64,000 bases of DNA from the NCBI GenBank assembly GCA_022376465.1, contig JACDTU010000033.1:62001-126000 (forward strand). The letters run 5' to 3'. This DNA is from Cubamyces lactineus (lineage: Eukaryota > Basidiomycota > Agaricomycetes > Polyporales > Polyporaceae). The stretch's first letter is position 1, and each line of letters starts with the position of its first letter. The notes below the pieces were generated by a model. The model did not search any database and was not told the DNA's origin. It saw only the letters and a list, made by a program, of their open reading frames with translations. This document shows, one piece after another, positions 10,745 through 22,294 of the stretch. Made by a program: the position numbers and the translations under genes.

Positions 10745-12895
10745 CTACACGGGCGGAAGAGGGTCTTCTTCCGTCGAACGCCAACGATGTCGATCGTCAT
10801 CTCGATGCCTCGACTGCGGAGTACTATCATCGTGCTCTGCCTTGGTGCTTTCCACCCGTGTGATCTGCGCACCACGGAATGCAGTCTTAATATACGCACG
10901 CACAACAGCAAGACGTAAGCTCACTCGTATTCGAGGTGCACTGACGGCATCCGCGGGTTTTACTTCCGTACCCTAGAAAAGCATTGCGCGTTAGTCATTA
11001 GGTGCAGTGCTAGTGGCGGTACACAATCGTCCTTACCGAATGGCTATCCGGATCGCGTTGCGTGTGGCTCTGAATGTCATGCAGCGATGAAATCACGGGG
11101 AGGATGTGGTCGACTAGCTTGTTCGTCCGCCGTCGCAAGGATTTTCGCGCGTTCAACCTGTCCAGACAGACGCCGTTCAACCCAGATATTTCACTACGGC
11201 TGCATCATGAGGCGTGACGTACGTAGCTAGTGTAGATGTCGCATATACTGTCAATCAGGCCAGATGCTGTCAACCCGTGATGTCATGCGATCCGAGAGAG
11301 ATGACCAACGTTTGGATATTGAGAAGTGCAGGGCCAGAAATATCAGGTTGCGGGGCATCACAAGCCACTGAGACCCAAAGTCAGTATATTCCCGCACGGT
11401 GATGTAGAACCACACAGCAGGGCCCGTGTCGGCAGTTATACGAGCTATACTCACACAAATCAAGGATACTGCGGTAGTGATACTATAAGAGAACCTCAGA
11501 TCGATACGGACGAACAAGAAGCCAGTCAAAGCATGTCGACGTACCTTGTAACTAGGCCGGTCTCAACCGTGTATAGGGTGACTGTGTCAATTAGGTGGTC
11601 CGTTCTGAGGCCGCAAATTATCAGTATTTTCGCAAATTCATCGCAGTAGCAGAAGTATAACGCGCACAGCGTAGAGAACCCGGTCCGACTTCGTTGCAAG
11701 AGGGTGATTAACGAGAGGGTAATGAGTACATCCACCGCAGTGGATAGTGAGAGGCCCATGGTGAAGACCCACTGCAGTAGAGAAAATGAGCAACATGCGG
11801 TTCTAGTAGCATTGCAACGACGTACGCCGACTCGATCGACAAATGCTTCATAGCTCTGCAAAGCCATCCTACACAACTGATAAGCCATTAATCTTACCCA
11901 GATACGTCGACGAGCCTCACATCTCGGATGTTGACACCAATGCCGCGACTATTTCGAACGTCAGAATGGTCCTCAACACGTATGCAGGGCTAAACTCTAC
12001 CCAGTCTGCCACCGGCAAGTACGAGCTGAAGGTGCATTAACACGGTAAGTCTGTTGGGTCACATGGACGTTACGGCGGCCGGCGGGCAACTCACGATGGG
12101 CACAGTCAACCACCATGAGAAACCGCTCACTGTGCGGATCAATATGTCAGCTACGCTCTACACATCGGGTGTAATGTGATCCAACGTACAGACGTAGACA
12201 CGATGCGCAAAAAAGCTTTGTTGGGATTAGCCAAGGAAAGGTACGAGCGACAATGGTCTCACCAATGAGATATCAACGTCACGATAGCCTAGACTCAAAC
12301 GTAAGCGCGTGCATGTGGGACATATGGCTAGGCACTCACAGTGAGAGCAACTGTCAACTGATTGATATGTGCGCCGTCAGTTCGCCTTTGAGAGGCGTGG
12401 TGAGCGAAGACGGTTCAACATACTGCTATCGTCCTGACCGTGTGTCAATTCGAGGTGGCTGTGGAAGTACTGATCCGAACTCACCAAGGTATGAAATCGT
12501 AGACAGCATCGTCGCCCCAATGCCGGATGAGATAGATCCATGTGGACGCGAAAGCCATGGAGGAGTGCAGGGCATCCAGGGCCCTTCTAAAGGGATTAAT
12601 GGCGTATTCGGGCCGCGCATATAGGGTTACGAACCAAAGCAGCGATACCTGGTATATGTTAGCACCCCGATGCCCCACGAGCAGATGCCCTACGTACCAT
12701 GAAGGTGTTCCTCTTGTAATCATCACACCCATATAGTCTAAAGTAGATGAAGGCTTGTGTGGTAACGGTCCCCGAAAGCCTGGAGGAGTAAATGAGGACG
12801 GAACTAGATGAGCTTGGCATGGATTAGCAGACATACACAGCAGAGACGAGGGCGCCGATGAGGATGGCACCGATGGTGTCGTTAGCACTGGCCAT
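10745..12895 (-). CDS. DUF6534-type seven-helix membrane protein (copy A)
   Basis: The gene is split into about a dozen small exons. Splicing by eye gives TM1 from ATG 12895 (NDTIGAILIGALVSAV), joined to LSGTVTTQAFIYFRLYG, then ALDALHSSMAFASTWIYLI with HWGDDAVYDFIPW. TM3 is formed by two 26-nt exons (AIVTLISHC at 12288-12263, FFAHRVYV at 12215-12190). Then come SGFSWWLTVPI, LVLAGGRL joined to VAALVSTSEM, STAVDVLITLSLITLLQRSR and IDTVTLYTVETGLVTR. The signature DUF6534 end is PRNLIFLALHFSISK, then YATSTLAT and LNARKSLRRRTNKL. The tail is polar, with TAG at 10747-10745. A final 60-nt segment may be a retained in-frame intron. The order of conserved blocks is that of DUF6534, a large basidiomycete family of unknown function, probably in a membrane. 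Without splicing the frames look broken, but every exon joins in phase. Confidence 0.83.
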
Positions 12896-14462
12896 TGGAC
12901 ATTGCGTCCGCTCCGAAGAGCGAGAGGGAGGGAGGAAGACGCGAGCTGGACAGGCGAGGAGATGATGGGTGAAGGTAAGGAAAGGGCAGAGGGCGGGGGA
13001 GCATGGCAGAATTAAGGCGGCGGTCAGGAGATGGCCATGGCCAAGGGCGGTCGGTGACAGGCTGAGCGATAGATTGAAGATTCGGCGACCAATGCCTGAC
13101 GTTGGTGAGAACGCGCGCGCAGACTCTTTTTCTCCTCCCGCATATGGCAGTCATTTGCCCGTTTTCGGATCCTCGACTCGTCATCCAGATCTCCCCTGCG
13201 ATCTCGAGGGCGCTGCGCCCGACCGAGCGTCTCTCTTCATTTAATCCTACTCAACGCCAGCGGCGTCACTACCCGATCTCATTTCTTCCGCCGTGTTCAC
13301 AACACTAGTGCCGCTTGGTTCCCCGTCAACATGTTAGGTCGCTAGCAAGTGGCACTGTGGCCGAATCCCTGCCGCACAGGCCGCAGGAACTCAACAGGGA
13401 TGCACCATGACGCGCATCTTCCAGTCCAGTGGGACCTCCGTAGTTGCCTCGTTTTGCTAGCTTCTTGGACGCGATAGGCTTAATGCAACTCGTCCGCATC
13501 CCAGCACTTCGCATGACCTCAACGCGCAGGGCAGTGATACATGAGCCACCCTTGTGACGGTCTAGCATGGAACCACGGACCGGTCGAATAGAACACTCGC
13601 AAAACTCATTACGCCAACGAAGGTCACACTTCCCGAATACGCAATGGTTTCTTGGCGCCGATTGAAGTCTATGAGCTGGTCGTTTATTCTCGCCGTCCCG
13701 GCCTCGATGCAGACTATCGCTGCCGACGTATAGCACCGTGACGAGCCGCCTAGTCTCGAAGTCGATCTCATTTGGCAGGCGCCAAATCCACATAGCGTCG
13801 TTCAGGCCAGGAAACCGTCATGTAAATTGACAGCCACCTACCGTTAATTGCCACGGATCCAGTAGGAATGTAGCCTAAGACGCGGAGAACCCGCGAAGCA
13901 CCGACGGCGTTCACGCACCGTTGACATTGGTACCTCAAGCTTCGACTGCATAAACGTCGGATTCCGGATCGTGGCCAGGATCTCTTGGATAGCATCACTA
14001 CAGTTATAACCGATGGTCGCACCGAGGACCGCGCGGAAGAGCAGGAGTAGCGAGGACAAGACCCTTGGCCTCTCCGCTTTAGCCTGAGATGACTAGACTG
14101 TTAGCACGTCCGACTCCCGAGGGCTCCTGGCTGGCTATAGTTTACTGATCCGCCAAGTGTTCGCGCCTAGTCTGCCAAGAGTCAAAGTCTAGCAGTAAGC
14201 CACAGAGACGATGGGGAGCTTCGGTAGATTGTTGTTGTAGGATATGACGAACGTCCAAGCAGCCGACTTGCGATCGGCGAGCAGTCCTTGAACTCAGTTA
14301 TTGGAGGTGGGTAGCGCTCATGAGCTTACCTCAGCATATACCCAAAGAAAGAAAGAGCCTCATAGACGCCCATCTTGAGAGGAAGTCTCGAGTCTTCGAA
14401 GTGCTTGCCTCGCGTTCAACCCGTCCAGTCTCCTCACATCCTCCCCTATACATCCAGTAATC
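12896..14462. other. Intergenic region between DUF6534 copy A and CCT3
   Basis: The two genes diverge, so both promoters should lie here. A 155-codon minus-strand ORF at 13326-13793 and a shorter one at 13844-14059 overlap no known gene. They show no motif I recognise and no convincing exon joins. They could belong to a small unrecognised gene, a decayed gene or chance. Confidence 0.4.
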
Positions 14463-16516
14463 ATGCAGGCAGGCGGACAGACACCGGTGTTTGTTATGAG
14501 TACGTGCTTGAAGTTACCAGACGGAACGATGCTGACGAAAATGCACAGACACCGCGCCTGAAAGGCAATCAGGCCGAAAAGCTCAGATCTCGAATATTAC
14601 TGCAGCCAAGGTGCGCCGGTTGATCTGCAAGGTTATGTCTGCAGGGACTGAAGCGTGTTGCATAGACTGTTGCGGATGTGATCAGGACATGTCTCGGCCC
14701 CAAGGCCATGCTCAAGATGATTTTGGACCCGATGGGCGGCATTCTGTGCGTACGACTGACCCTATTCAAAATGTTCGTCCTTGTCTGAACGTGCTGGGTA
14801 CCGCTAGCCTGACGAACGATGGAAATGCTATCCTCCGAGAGATCGACGTCGCACACCCCGCCGCGAAGAACATGATTGAGCTGAGCAGGACACAGGACGA
14901 GGAGTGCGGAGACGGCACGACTAGCGTCATCATCCTCGGTACGTCCCTCCTCTTCGCGTCCTCGGCCCCGCCTCCCCTCACCTGAACATCGCACGACAGC
15001 GGGCGAGATCCTCGCACAGTCGCTCGCGCAGCTCGAGCGCGACATCCACCCGGTCGTGATCATCTCGGCGTACAACAAGGCGCTGAAGGAGGCCCTCGAG
15101 ATCATCAAGCGCATCTCGATCCCCATCGACACCAACGACGACGAGCAGATGCTCTCGCTCATCAAGACGTCGATCGGGACCAAGTTTGTCATGCGCTGGT
15201 CGGACCTCATGTGCAAGCTCGCGCTGCAGGCCGTCCGCACCGTCGCGCACGACGAGGGCGCGCTCAAGACGGTCGACATCAAGCGCTATGCGCGTGTTGA
15301 GAAGATTCCTGGCGGGGAGATCGAGCAGAGCAAGGTGCTGGACGGGATCATGCTCAACAAGGACATTACACACCCCAAGATGCGCCGGAGGATCGTGAAC
15401 CCTAGGATAGTGCTCCTCGACTGCCCCCTCGAGTACAAGAAGGGAGAGTCACAGACGAACATCGAGATCTCGAAGGAAGCGGACTGGGCACGGATACAGG
15501 AGATCGAGGAGGAGCAGGTGCGGAGTATGGTCGAGAAGATCCTCGAGCTCAAGCCCGACCTCGTCATTACGGAGAAGGGCATCTCAGGTATGTAAATGCG
15601 AACATTCGCTTTCCTACCCTCCCGACTTACGGCTCCCACGTAGACTACGCACAACACTTCCTGTACAAGGCGAACGTCTCCGCGATCCGGCGGGTGCGCA
15701 AGACGGACAACAACCGCATCGCGCGCGCAGTTGGCGCGACGATCGTGAACCGCGTCGAGGACCTGCGCGAGTCGGACGTCGGCACCAAGTGCGGGCTCTT
15801 CCACATCGAGAAGATCGGGGACGAGTACTTCACGTTCCTCACCGAGTGCACGGAGCCGCAGGCGTGCACGATCCTCCTCCGCGGCCCGTCCAAGGACATC
15901 CTGAACGAGATCGACCGCAACCTCGCGGACGCGATGTCCGTCGCGCGCAACGTCTTCTTCGACCCCACCCTCGCGCCCGGCGGCGGCGCGACGGAGATGG
16001 CGATCTCCGTGGGGCTGCACGCGAAGGCGCGCAGCGTCACGGGCGTCGAGGGCTGGCCGTTCCGCGCCGTCGCGGACGCGATGGAGGTCATCCCCCGGAC
16101 GCTCGTCCAGAACAGCGGCGGGAACGCGATCCGCGTCTTGACCGAGCTCAGGGTACGTTTCTCTGCCCAATATAGCTGCACTGAAGGCCAGAGCTCGATT
16201 GCTCATCCCTTGTACAGGCAAAACACGCCAACGGCGAGCACTCGTGGGGCATCAACGGCGAGACGGGCAAGATCGTCGACATGAAGGAGTACGGCCTATA
16301 CGAGTCCGCGAGCGTCAAGGTCCGCCTCTCCTCTCCCTCTCCCCCGCCTTTGCTCTCCTCACTATTGCTGACACTTGGGCACAGGTACAAACACTGAAAA
16401 CGGCCATCGAGGCCGCGCGCGTGCTGCTCCGCGTCGACGACGTCGTGAAGGCGACGCGCAAGGACCAGGAGCAGGGCGGCGGGGGCGCGCCGCCGCCCGA
16501 GGAGATGCAGGAGTAG
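14463..16516 (+). CDS. CCT3: T-complex chaperonin subunit gamma (CCT3/TRiC)
   Basis: A subunit of the cytosolic eight-membered chaperonin ring that folds actin, tubulin and other proteins with ATP. The first exon begins at ATG 14463 (MQAGGQTPVFVM). Two short exons follow, giving ERQSGRKAQISNITAAK and TVADVIRTCLGPKAMLKMIL. The ATP-site loops are present: LGPKAM, LTNDGNAILREID and the phosphate-binding GDGTTSVIIL. The apical domain includes VDIKRYARVEKIPGGEIEQ, typical of the gamma subunit. The C-terminal equatorial part contains LAPGGGATEMAIS and WGINGETGKIVDM. TAG lies at 16514-16516. A Gly/Pro-rich tail (QGGGGAPPPEE) replaces the ordered end. About seven introns of ordinary size. A homopolymer of 13 G lies 65 bp after the stop. 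The identity is secure; the small 5' exons were joined by reading frame alone. Confidence 0.96.
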
Positions 16517-17506
16517 ACAGTAGAGAGTGCGACGTGCGTGTGTGTGGCGGGGGATCGACCGACAGTGACGCGTGACGCCCGGGGGGGGGGGGGCGTAGGA
16601 GCGCGTCGAGCAGTCGTCAATCTCAACTTAATGCTGTGTAATATCATGACCTTCACTGGGGCTCTGCGTGAGTATGACGAGGCTGGTCGTTGTTGAAATT
16701 TCGGAAGGTGGCGTGCAGGTGTGTAGCTATAGACTTTTGGTATGGCCGGTGGCGGCCATCATGTTTGCAACGACGGAAGCGAACTCGAGCCGGGCGTCGT
16801 CCCCTGGTCAAACAGCTAGGTAGACAGACTATCTGACTTCCACGGTCCAAGCACTAGAAGCTGCGCTGATTCTAGACCAACACGCGCTATCTATATTCTG
16901 TATCGTACACTACAGCCCAGAAGACAACAACAACGACTCGGCCACCGAGCGGAGGGGGATACACTAGACACTAAAACACTAGGACATGGCGGATAAGCTG
17001 AAGGTAGGACGAGGAGAGATGTAAACGAGTGTGTGTGTAGGGATAAGGTGATGGGAGGTGATATGCATGTGGGCGGCTAGCCTCAAGGGATGGGATCCGG
17101 ATAGACAAATGGGCGGATAGATGGATGGATAGATGGGATGAACGAACGGATGGGTCCAAGCATACACAGGACCAAGAAGGGAGAGAGAGATAACATATAA
17201 GAAGCAGATGGGGAGGATGAGAATACACTAGATATGACTGCTGAGACCTTTAGAACCGGATTTTACCTTCTACGCTGTTACACCGAACCGGACAAGCCGG
17301 ATCACAACCCAAGACAGTAACCAAAACGAAAAACCAAAACCAAGAAGCCCCGGCGGTATGCGGGGACCAGAGGACCGATAGCGGGAGCATGGAGGTGTCG
17401 GGAGTGAAGGAAGGGGGGGGGGGCGCAGAGCGGAAGACATAGAAGGGGAGAGAAAGAGAACACATAAACAGACGAAAGACCTCAAGAGAGGGAGGCGAGG
17501 ACCGGA
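16517..17506. other. Convergent intergenic region with simple repeats
   Basis: This lies between the 3' ends of CCT3 (plus) and the coiled-coil gene (minus). It holds a run of 13 G at 16581-16593, a GATG/GATA-rich stretch at about 17110-17153 and a run of 11 G at 17413-17423. No supported gene. Confidence 0.6.
16581..16593. repeat. Homopolymer, 13 G
   Basis: An uninterrupted G run in the probable CCT3 3' untranslated region. The length is prone to sequencing or assembly error. Confidence 0.9.
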
Positions 17507-19228
17507 TCACCGCGACGACGGCTGGAAGACGTGCGCGTGCTCGCCCGGGGCCCCGAGGCTGAACGTCTCCGAGTCCGAGTCCGCGCGGACCCAGAGCGCG
17601 ACGAGCTCGCGCCGCGCCGCGTCCCGTCGTGCGCGCGTCTCGAGCTCGACCGTCTCGCAGTGCCGCGTGCAGTTCTGCACCCACACTGCGATGCTCGTCA
17701 GCCGCTGGAAGACGGCCTCCTGCTTGTGGATCATGGTCTGCACTTGTTCTGCGAGAGGGGCACGTGTGAGCGGCGCACAAGTCTGGGGGAGTGTGAGGAG
17801 GGGGAGAGAGGGCGAAACGTACGGGTGATGCCCATGGCGAGGACCTTACCGCCGTACATGAGGGTGTAGAGCTGCAGGGCCTGAAGGAGACCGGCCTCCT
17901 TCAAGTCTTCGCATGCCTCGAGCTCTTCCCGCTGGAGGAGGTCCCAGTGCGGCTGCAGCGCGCGGATGCACTCATTGTAGCATATCTGTGCCTTCTCTGC
18001 GAATTTGGCCGCCTCTGCAAACGGGATCCGATGAACATCGTCAGGGCCGAAGGTGACGTTATAGAGGAGACGAGAGGGCGGCGAGACGGGTGCGTACCGC
18101 GATACGTCTCTTGCCTGCTCTGTTCGTCGCCGACGAACGCCTCCCACCGGCTCTTGTTCGGGCTGCAGACGGCGTCGAGCAGGTTCATTGCCTCTCGATA
18201 GTGAGAGTGCGCGGACTGGATCGCGATGCGGGCGCGCTGCATCGCTTTCGTCGTCGACTTGCTCTAAAAGGTAGCAGCATACCAAATCCAGACAATGAGA
18301 CGCTGCACACAATGATAACAGAGCCGGTAGCGGACACGTACCGCTGCGTAAGCCTCATCCCGAGTGGCGACCGTTCTCCGCACTTTCCTGTACGTTTCTA
18401 CATACGAGAAGCCGCTAGAGCCGCTGCTGCTACTCGTACGGAACCAACCGAAGTCGTACAGTCAGGTACGGATACGAGAAAGGACCGATGAGCGAGCACG
18501 TCCAAAAATGGCAGGACTTGTGAAATGCACGCACTCTGAGCTGCGCCAGGAGGCAGGGCGGCCGTCGTCCAGTATCCTGCGAAGCTCGTCGAAACAGCCG
18601 TCGAGCCGTTCCGCCGCAGGCCGCATCGCAGCGATCTGAGTCACACACACCCACGCATGAGGTCAGCTCTGCACTGGAGGGGAGGGGATGCTTCTGTGCG
18701 CTAGGGTGCGTACTCGGGTTTGAAGCTCGTACAGGCGCGCCTGGAGCTCCTCGACGCTGGGCAGGGAGGTATCGGGCGCCTGTGCCGGCGCGGAAGTGGA
18801 AGGGGTGGATGATGAGTTAGGGAAGACGGTGGAGGACTTCTTGCGCAAGACGCCAAAGAGGCTGTTCTGCCTGCGTTTCCCTGATGAGCTGCAGGGGGAG
18901 CGGGGTGAGCGACAAAGGCACACCCCGGGAGGGAATGAGAGAGGACGCACTCCTTTGCACTCTTCTCCGCGTTCCTGCGCTTCATCGCCCCGCGCAGCTG
19001 GTCTTCGCATTCTGCGAGGGCGCGGAGGTCGACGAGAAGGCGCTGTGTGGCCGCGTCTGCGATCTTCCAGTTCTCGTACATGCGGGAGAGCTGCCACTCT
19101 GCGGGCGCGCGGGAGCTGGACATGGAGGAAGCGTAGCCGGAGTCCATGCTGGGCCTCGCGATGTGTGAATTTGCGGCTTGTATGTCTAAGGTGAGTTGGG
19201 GGGTGCGGTGAGAGGGAGAGGGTTGCAT
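17507..19228 (-). CDS. Unrecognised coiled-coil protein
   Basis: I do not recognise a named family. From ATG 19228 the protein begins with a Ser-rich head (SMDSGYASSMSSSRAPAEWQ). A helical stretch follows (LSRMYENWKIADAATQRLLV, then DLRALAECEDQLRGAMKRRN), then a Ser/Thr/Pro linker (KKSSTVFPNSSSTPSTSAPA) and more helix (VEELQARLYELQTRV; ERLDGCFDELRRILDDG). Downstream exons give FSYVETYRKVRRTVATRDEA, MQRARIAIQSAHSHYREAMN with LLDAVCSPNKSRWEAFVGD, FAEKAQICYNECIRALQPHW, KEAGLLQALQLYTLMYGGK and a final helical block ending HVFQPSSR. The stop is TGA at 17509-17507. Exons join by normal GT-AG introns and coding character is clear. The all-helical, charged build and the short central loop would suit a membrane-bending or scaffold fold, but that is a guess. 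No signal peptide or transmembrane helix is seen. Confidence 0.75.
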
Positions 19229-20051
19229 ATCACGAGATAGGACGGCGGATGAGAGGGGGCGCTAGAAGACTGTATCTAGGCGAGGGGCCTGCGGGGATCG
19301 GGTGAGCGAGAGAGGAAGAGAAGAGAGAGATGGAGGGGGGACGTACGGCGCCCCCGAGCGGCAGTAATATATGGTGTGGCTTGGTAGGATGCCGGCGGTG
19401 GAAGGCACCTGGAGAGGGGAGGAAAAGGGAGCGCATATAGGATGAGCAGATGAGAGTTGGGAGAAGGACTCGAATCCAAGCCGACGCCCACCGCGTCCGA
19501 GGAGAGAGCCGTCCCTTGCACGTTCGTCCCTTCATTCGACCTGGCTTAGCGCCCGTGGCTTCACCCACCTGTGCCGGCATCCCGCCGGGATCCTCCTCAG
19601 ATCTCTCCATCCCCGCTCATAGCCTCTTACCTCATTCTCTTCTCTTTCAATGTACAGCCAGACCCAACAAAGCAGCCCGAATATACCCAAGGCGTCGTTT
19701 GATGATACAAAGCAGCGCATTCATTACAGCGCAACGCAGCGCGCTCCCGATCCCGCAGTCCGGCAGGGACGCGACGTAACCCACACTCTCATACACCGTC
19801 CAACTTGAGAACGTGAGCGGCTTCCCACTTTCCATGCACGTTCTCCGGAACTCACCTTTCACGGCCTCTCCCAATCCGCCGTCCCCCACTCAGATTACTC
19901 CTCCACTGATGCCCCCGACGCCCTGGAATCCGGTATGCAGCACTAGCGGCTTCTTCTTTCCCGCCGAGCCCCAGCCCCCGCCGCCTGGGAAGGAATCATG
20001 AACGTACTGCGTGCTTCCCGGCCCTGGCGCCCCTGGCGAGGCTGCCCCGTC
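19229..20051. other. Intergenic region (coiled-coil promoter, Atg101 3' side)
   Basis: Purine-rich tracts lie at about 19265-19345 and 19410-19470. The minus-strand ORF at 19647-19889 lies directly downstream of the Atg101 stop codon and looks like 3' untranslated sequence. No gene is supported. Confidence 0.5.
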
Positions 20052-21528
20052 TCAGGCGACCTCGACGCCCCCGACTTTCACGGCCATCTTGATCGGAAAG
20101 GGCGAGATGCTCGACGCGTTCGTGATCAGCGGTACCGCCGCCCGCCCCTTCTCCGACGACGAGTGCACGAGCATCGTCTCCAGGCTCTTCGTCAGCGCCG
20201 CCGCCAAGTCCGCGTCGAACTTCTGTCGCTCTGTCCGTCCCCGCGTCATCGCGAATGCGTGTCGTTGCGGTTAGATATATCCCACGCGAAGCGCGACGAG
20301 CGCCGCGGCTCACCTCTGTCAGACGGCTGTCGAATCTCGGCGTTGATAATCCTGTTCGTCGTGAGGCCTTTGGGGTGGCCAATCTTCAAGAAGACACACA
20401 TACCATTGTTCCCAAGGGATCTCTTCCTGCAAGTCCACGTCAGTTCGTCAATTCGTCGGTTTCACCTACACATCCCGCAGTACGAAGTGCCACGAAAGCA
20501 CTCTTGTGCAGATCCGCCACCACATTTTTAATTGGGTATGGCGATGCGGTGACGTATTGTATTTCCCGGATAGATTTGGACATGGCACGGATATGGGAGT
20601 AGACGCACCTCGCCAATAAGAAACCACGATTTGCGCGGCCGCTTCTCCGAGAACGTCACCAGGATCTATCAGCGCGGCAGTCAGAACAGTCAAGGCGAGG
20701 ACGGTCGCCGCAGCCGCCGCCACTGCGGCCAGACGGACCGATTGAGAACAAAGCGAGAGAGAACGCGAGCGTACGTACTTGTCCCCGCTTGTTTGCACCG
20801 CCCTCGACGCCCCGCCAGAACGCGTCGACCTTCTCTTCGACGAGATGCGTGATCTCGTTGTCGTCTACCCCGGGCTGTGCGTGTACCCCCGTCAGTGTCA
20901 TCCTCTCGCTCGGTTCTTCGCATAGAGTTGTAATGGACAGGCGAAGAAATGACCACCGCCCACTCCCACCAAGCCTGAACTCCCGCGTAGCGCCCTCCTC
21001 ACCTGCCCCCCTCTTACTGCGCCCCCTATCCTTGGACCCCAGAAAGGAATGAGAATTGAGATGAGGACGAGGACGCACCATGGTCACGTCGAGCACCTCG
21101 AACGTCTGCGGCTTCACGGTCCCGAACAGGCGGTGGAAGAGGATCGCGTGCAGGACGGCGCGGAGCACCTCCTTCGTCTGCTGCCGGTCGAGGACCTGCC
21201 CTATCCCTGCGTCAGCCTTCTGCACCGCTCACGGTATCCATCTTAGCGGGCTTTGAGGTCCAAGCTAGGTCTGGGGATCGATGTTCGGGCCCGAGCATGT
21301 ATCGCGTGTGAGTTGAGCGTGGTGCATGAGTTGTGGGATGTAGACGATGATGATGAGGAGGATGGTGTGCCTGCGTAGCTTGTGGCTCCGGAAGTAGAGA
21401 GACAACGACCGAGTACGAAGCGTTACGAGTGCACACGACGGCTCGGACCAGACAGGGGGAGAAGGACAGCCTGAGAAGGAAGCGCTCACCAGGTCGATGG
21501 TGATCGTGGGATGCCCGCCGACGTTCAT
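20052..21528 (-). CDS. ATG101: Autophagy-related protein 101
   Basis: Atg101 is a HORMA-fold partner of Atg13 in the Atg1/ULK kinase complex that starts autophagy. It is present in most fungi but absent from budding yeast. Seven or so exons join in phase. MNVGGHPTITIDL (ATG 21528) is followed by LDRQQTKEVLRAVLHAILFH with RLFGTVKPQTFEVLDVTM. Then come DDNEITHLVEEKVDAFWRG and ILVTFSEKRPRKSWFLIGE. The diagnostic loop EIPWEQW corresponds to the WF-finger region (IPWEVW in animals). It continues with IINAEIRQPSD, FDADLAAALTKSLETMLVH and the C-terminal strand SISPFPIKMAVKVGGVEVA, with TGA at 20054-20052. The total is about 200 residues, close to the family's usual length. The block order and the WF motif make the call firm; one or two exon edges are approximate. 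Confidence 0.88.
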
Positions 21529-22294
21529 GCTGCTTCACAGAACGGCCTCTCGCTGGCTATAGCTTGCGACGTACAGACCAGCGGCTCTTCCTCGAGTCCG
21601 GCTGAGAAGCGACGGGGGTTCAGAGATCAGGAGTCACAATCAGGATCTATTGCCAGACGTGCGCAAAGGCCGTCTGGCAAGCCGAGTGGGAGTGGCGGTG
21701 CATACTGTAGTGTGGTGTGGAACGATCTTTCTTCGAGTTCCCAGGCGCGGTAGATTGTTTGATTGCACACGAGCACCCAGTAGCGCGAGCCTGTCTGTAC
21801 CGAGTACGAACGCAGCTCGTCAGCCGTCGAGGAGTCAAATCTCGAGGTAGCAGTGGTGGTGGTGGTGGCGGTGGTGGTGGTTGCAACAGTAGTTCAAGAT
21901 TGTGTTGGCCGAACCCCACACACCACCGTATTTGGCCCGATAGGCGCTCGTCGAAATGAATTGTGGCGGTGAACAGAACGAGTGGTCCATCAGGGTTCAT
22001 CTGGCAAATTGAGAGCCCCAGGTGCACTGAGTTCTCGATGATATGTGTGTGTGTGGTCTTCGACCGCGTCCGAGTGACGGTTCGTACGCTTACGAGTTTT
22101 GTATGATGAAGCACTGCGCTACAGATCTGGATCTACATACGTACCATACTCGGACCCCACGATCTCCCACCTCTGAATCGCAGCCTGAGCCCAAGAACTC
22201 GGCTCAAAGCCCACGACACACCTAGACTCCGACGCGCCTCCCCTTCCCCCACACCACTCCGTAATCCCTTGCAAATTCGCTCGCCGACCACCGC
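21529..22294. other. Intergenic region with GTG repeat
   Basis: This lies between the Atg101 start and the end of DUF6534 copy B, both on the minus strand. It probably contains the ATG101 promoter. It holds a GTG trinucleotide tract at 21853-21880. ORFs here are short and unsupported. Confidence 0.5.
21853..21880. repeat. GTG trinucleotide microsatellite
   Basis: Nine consecutive GTG-type triplets with a single GCG interruption, in noncoding DNA upstream of ATG101. Confidence 0.85.

Noticed and set aside
10745..12895. Reading DUF6534 copy A as a pseudogene because open frames are short and interrupted.
   Set aside because: Splicing at GT-AG sites joins all conserved blocks in phase, including two 26-nt exons; the apparent stops lie in introns or wrong frames.
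19441..19500. A tRNA-like ACTCGAATCCA sequence.
   Set aside because: No matching 5' half or stem pairing could be found.
19647..19889. An extra exon or small gene on the minus strand after ATG101.
   Set aside because: It follows the Atg101 stop directly, shows no motif and is interrupted by a stop upstream; more likely 3' untranslated sequence.
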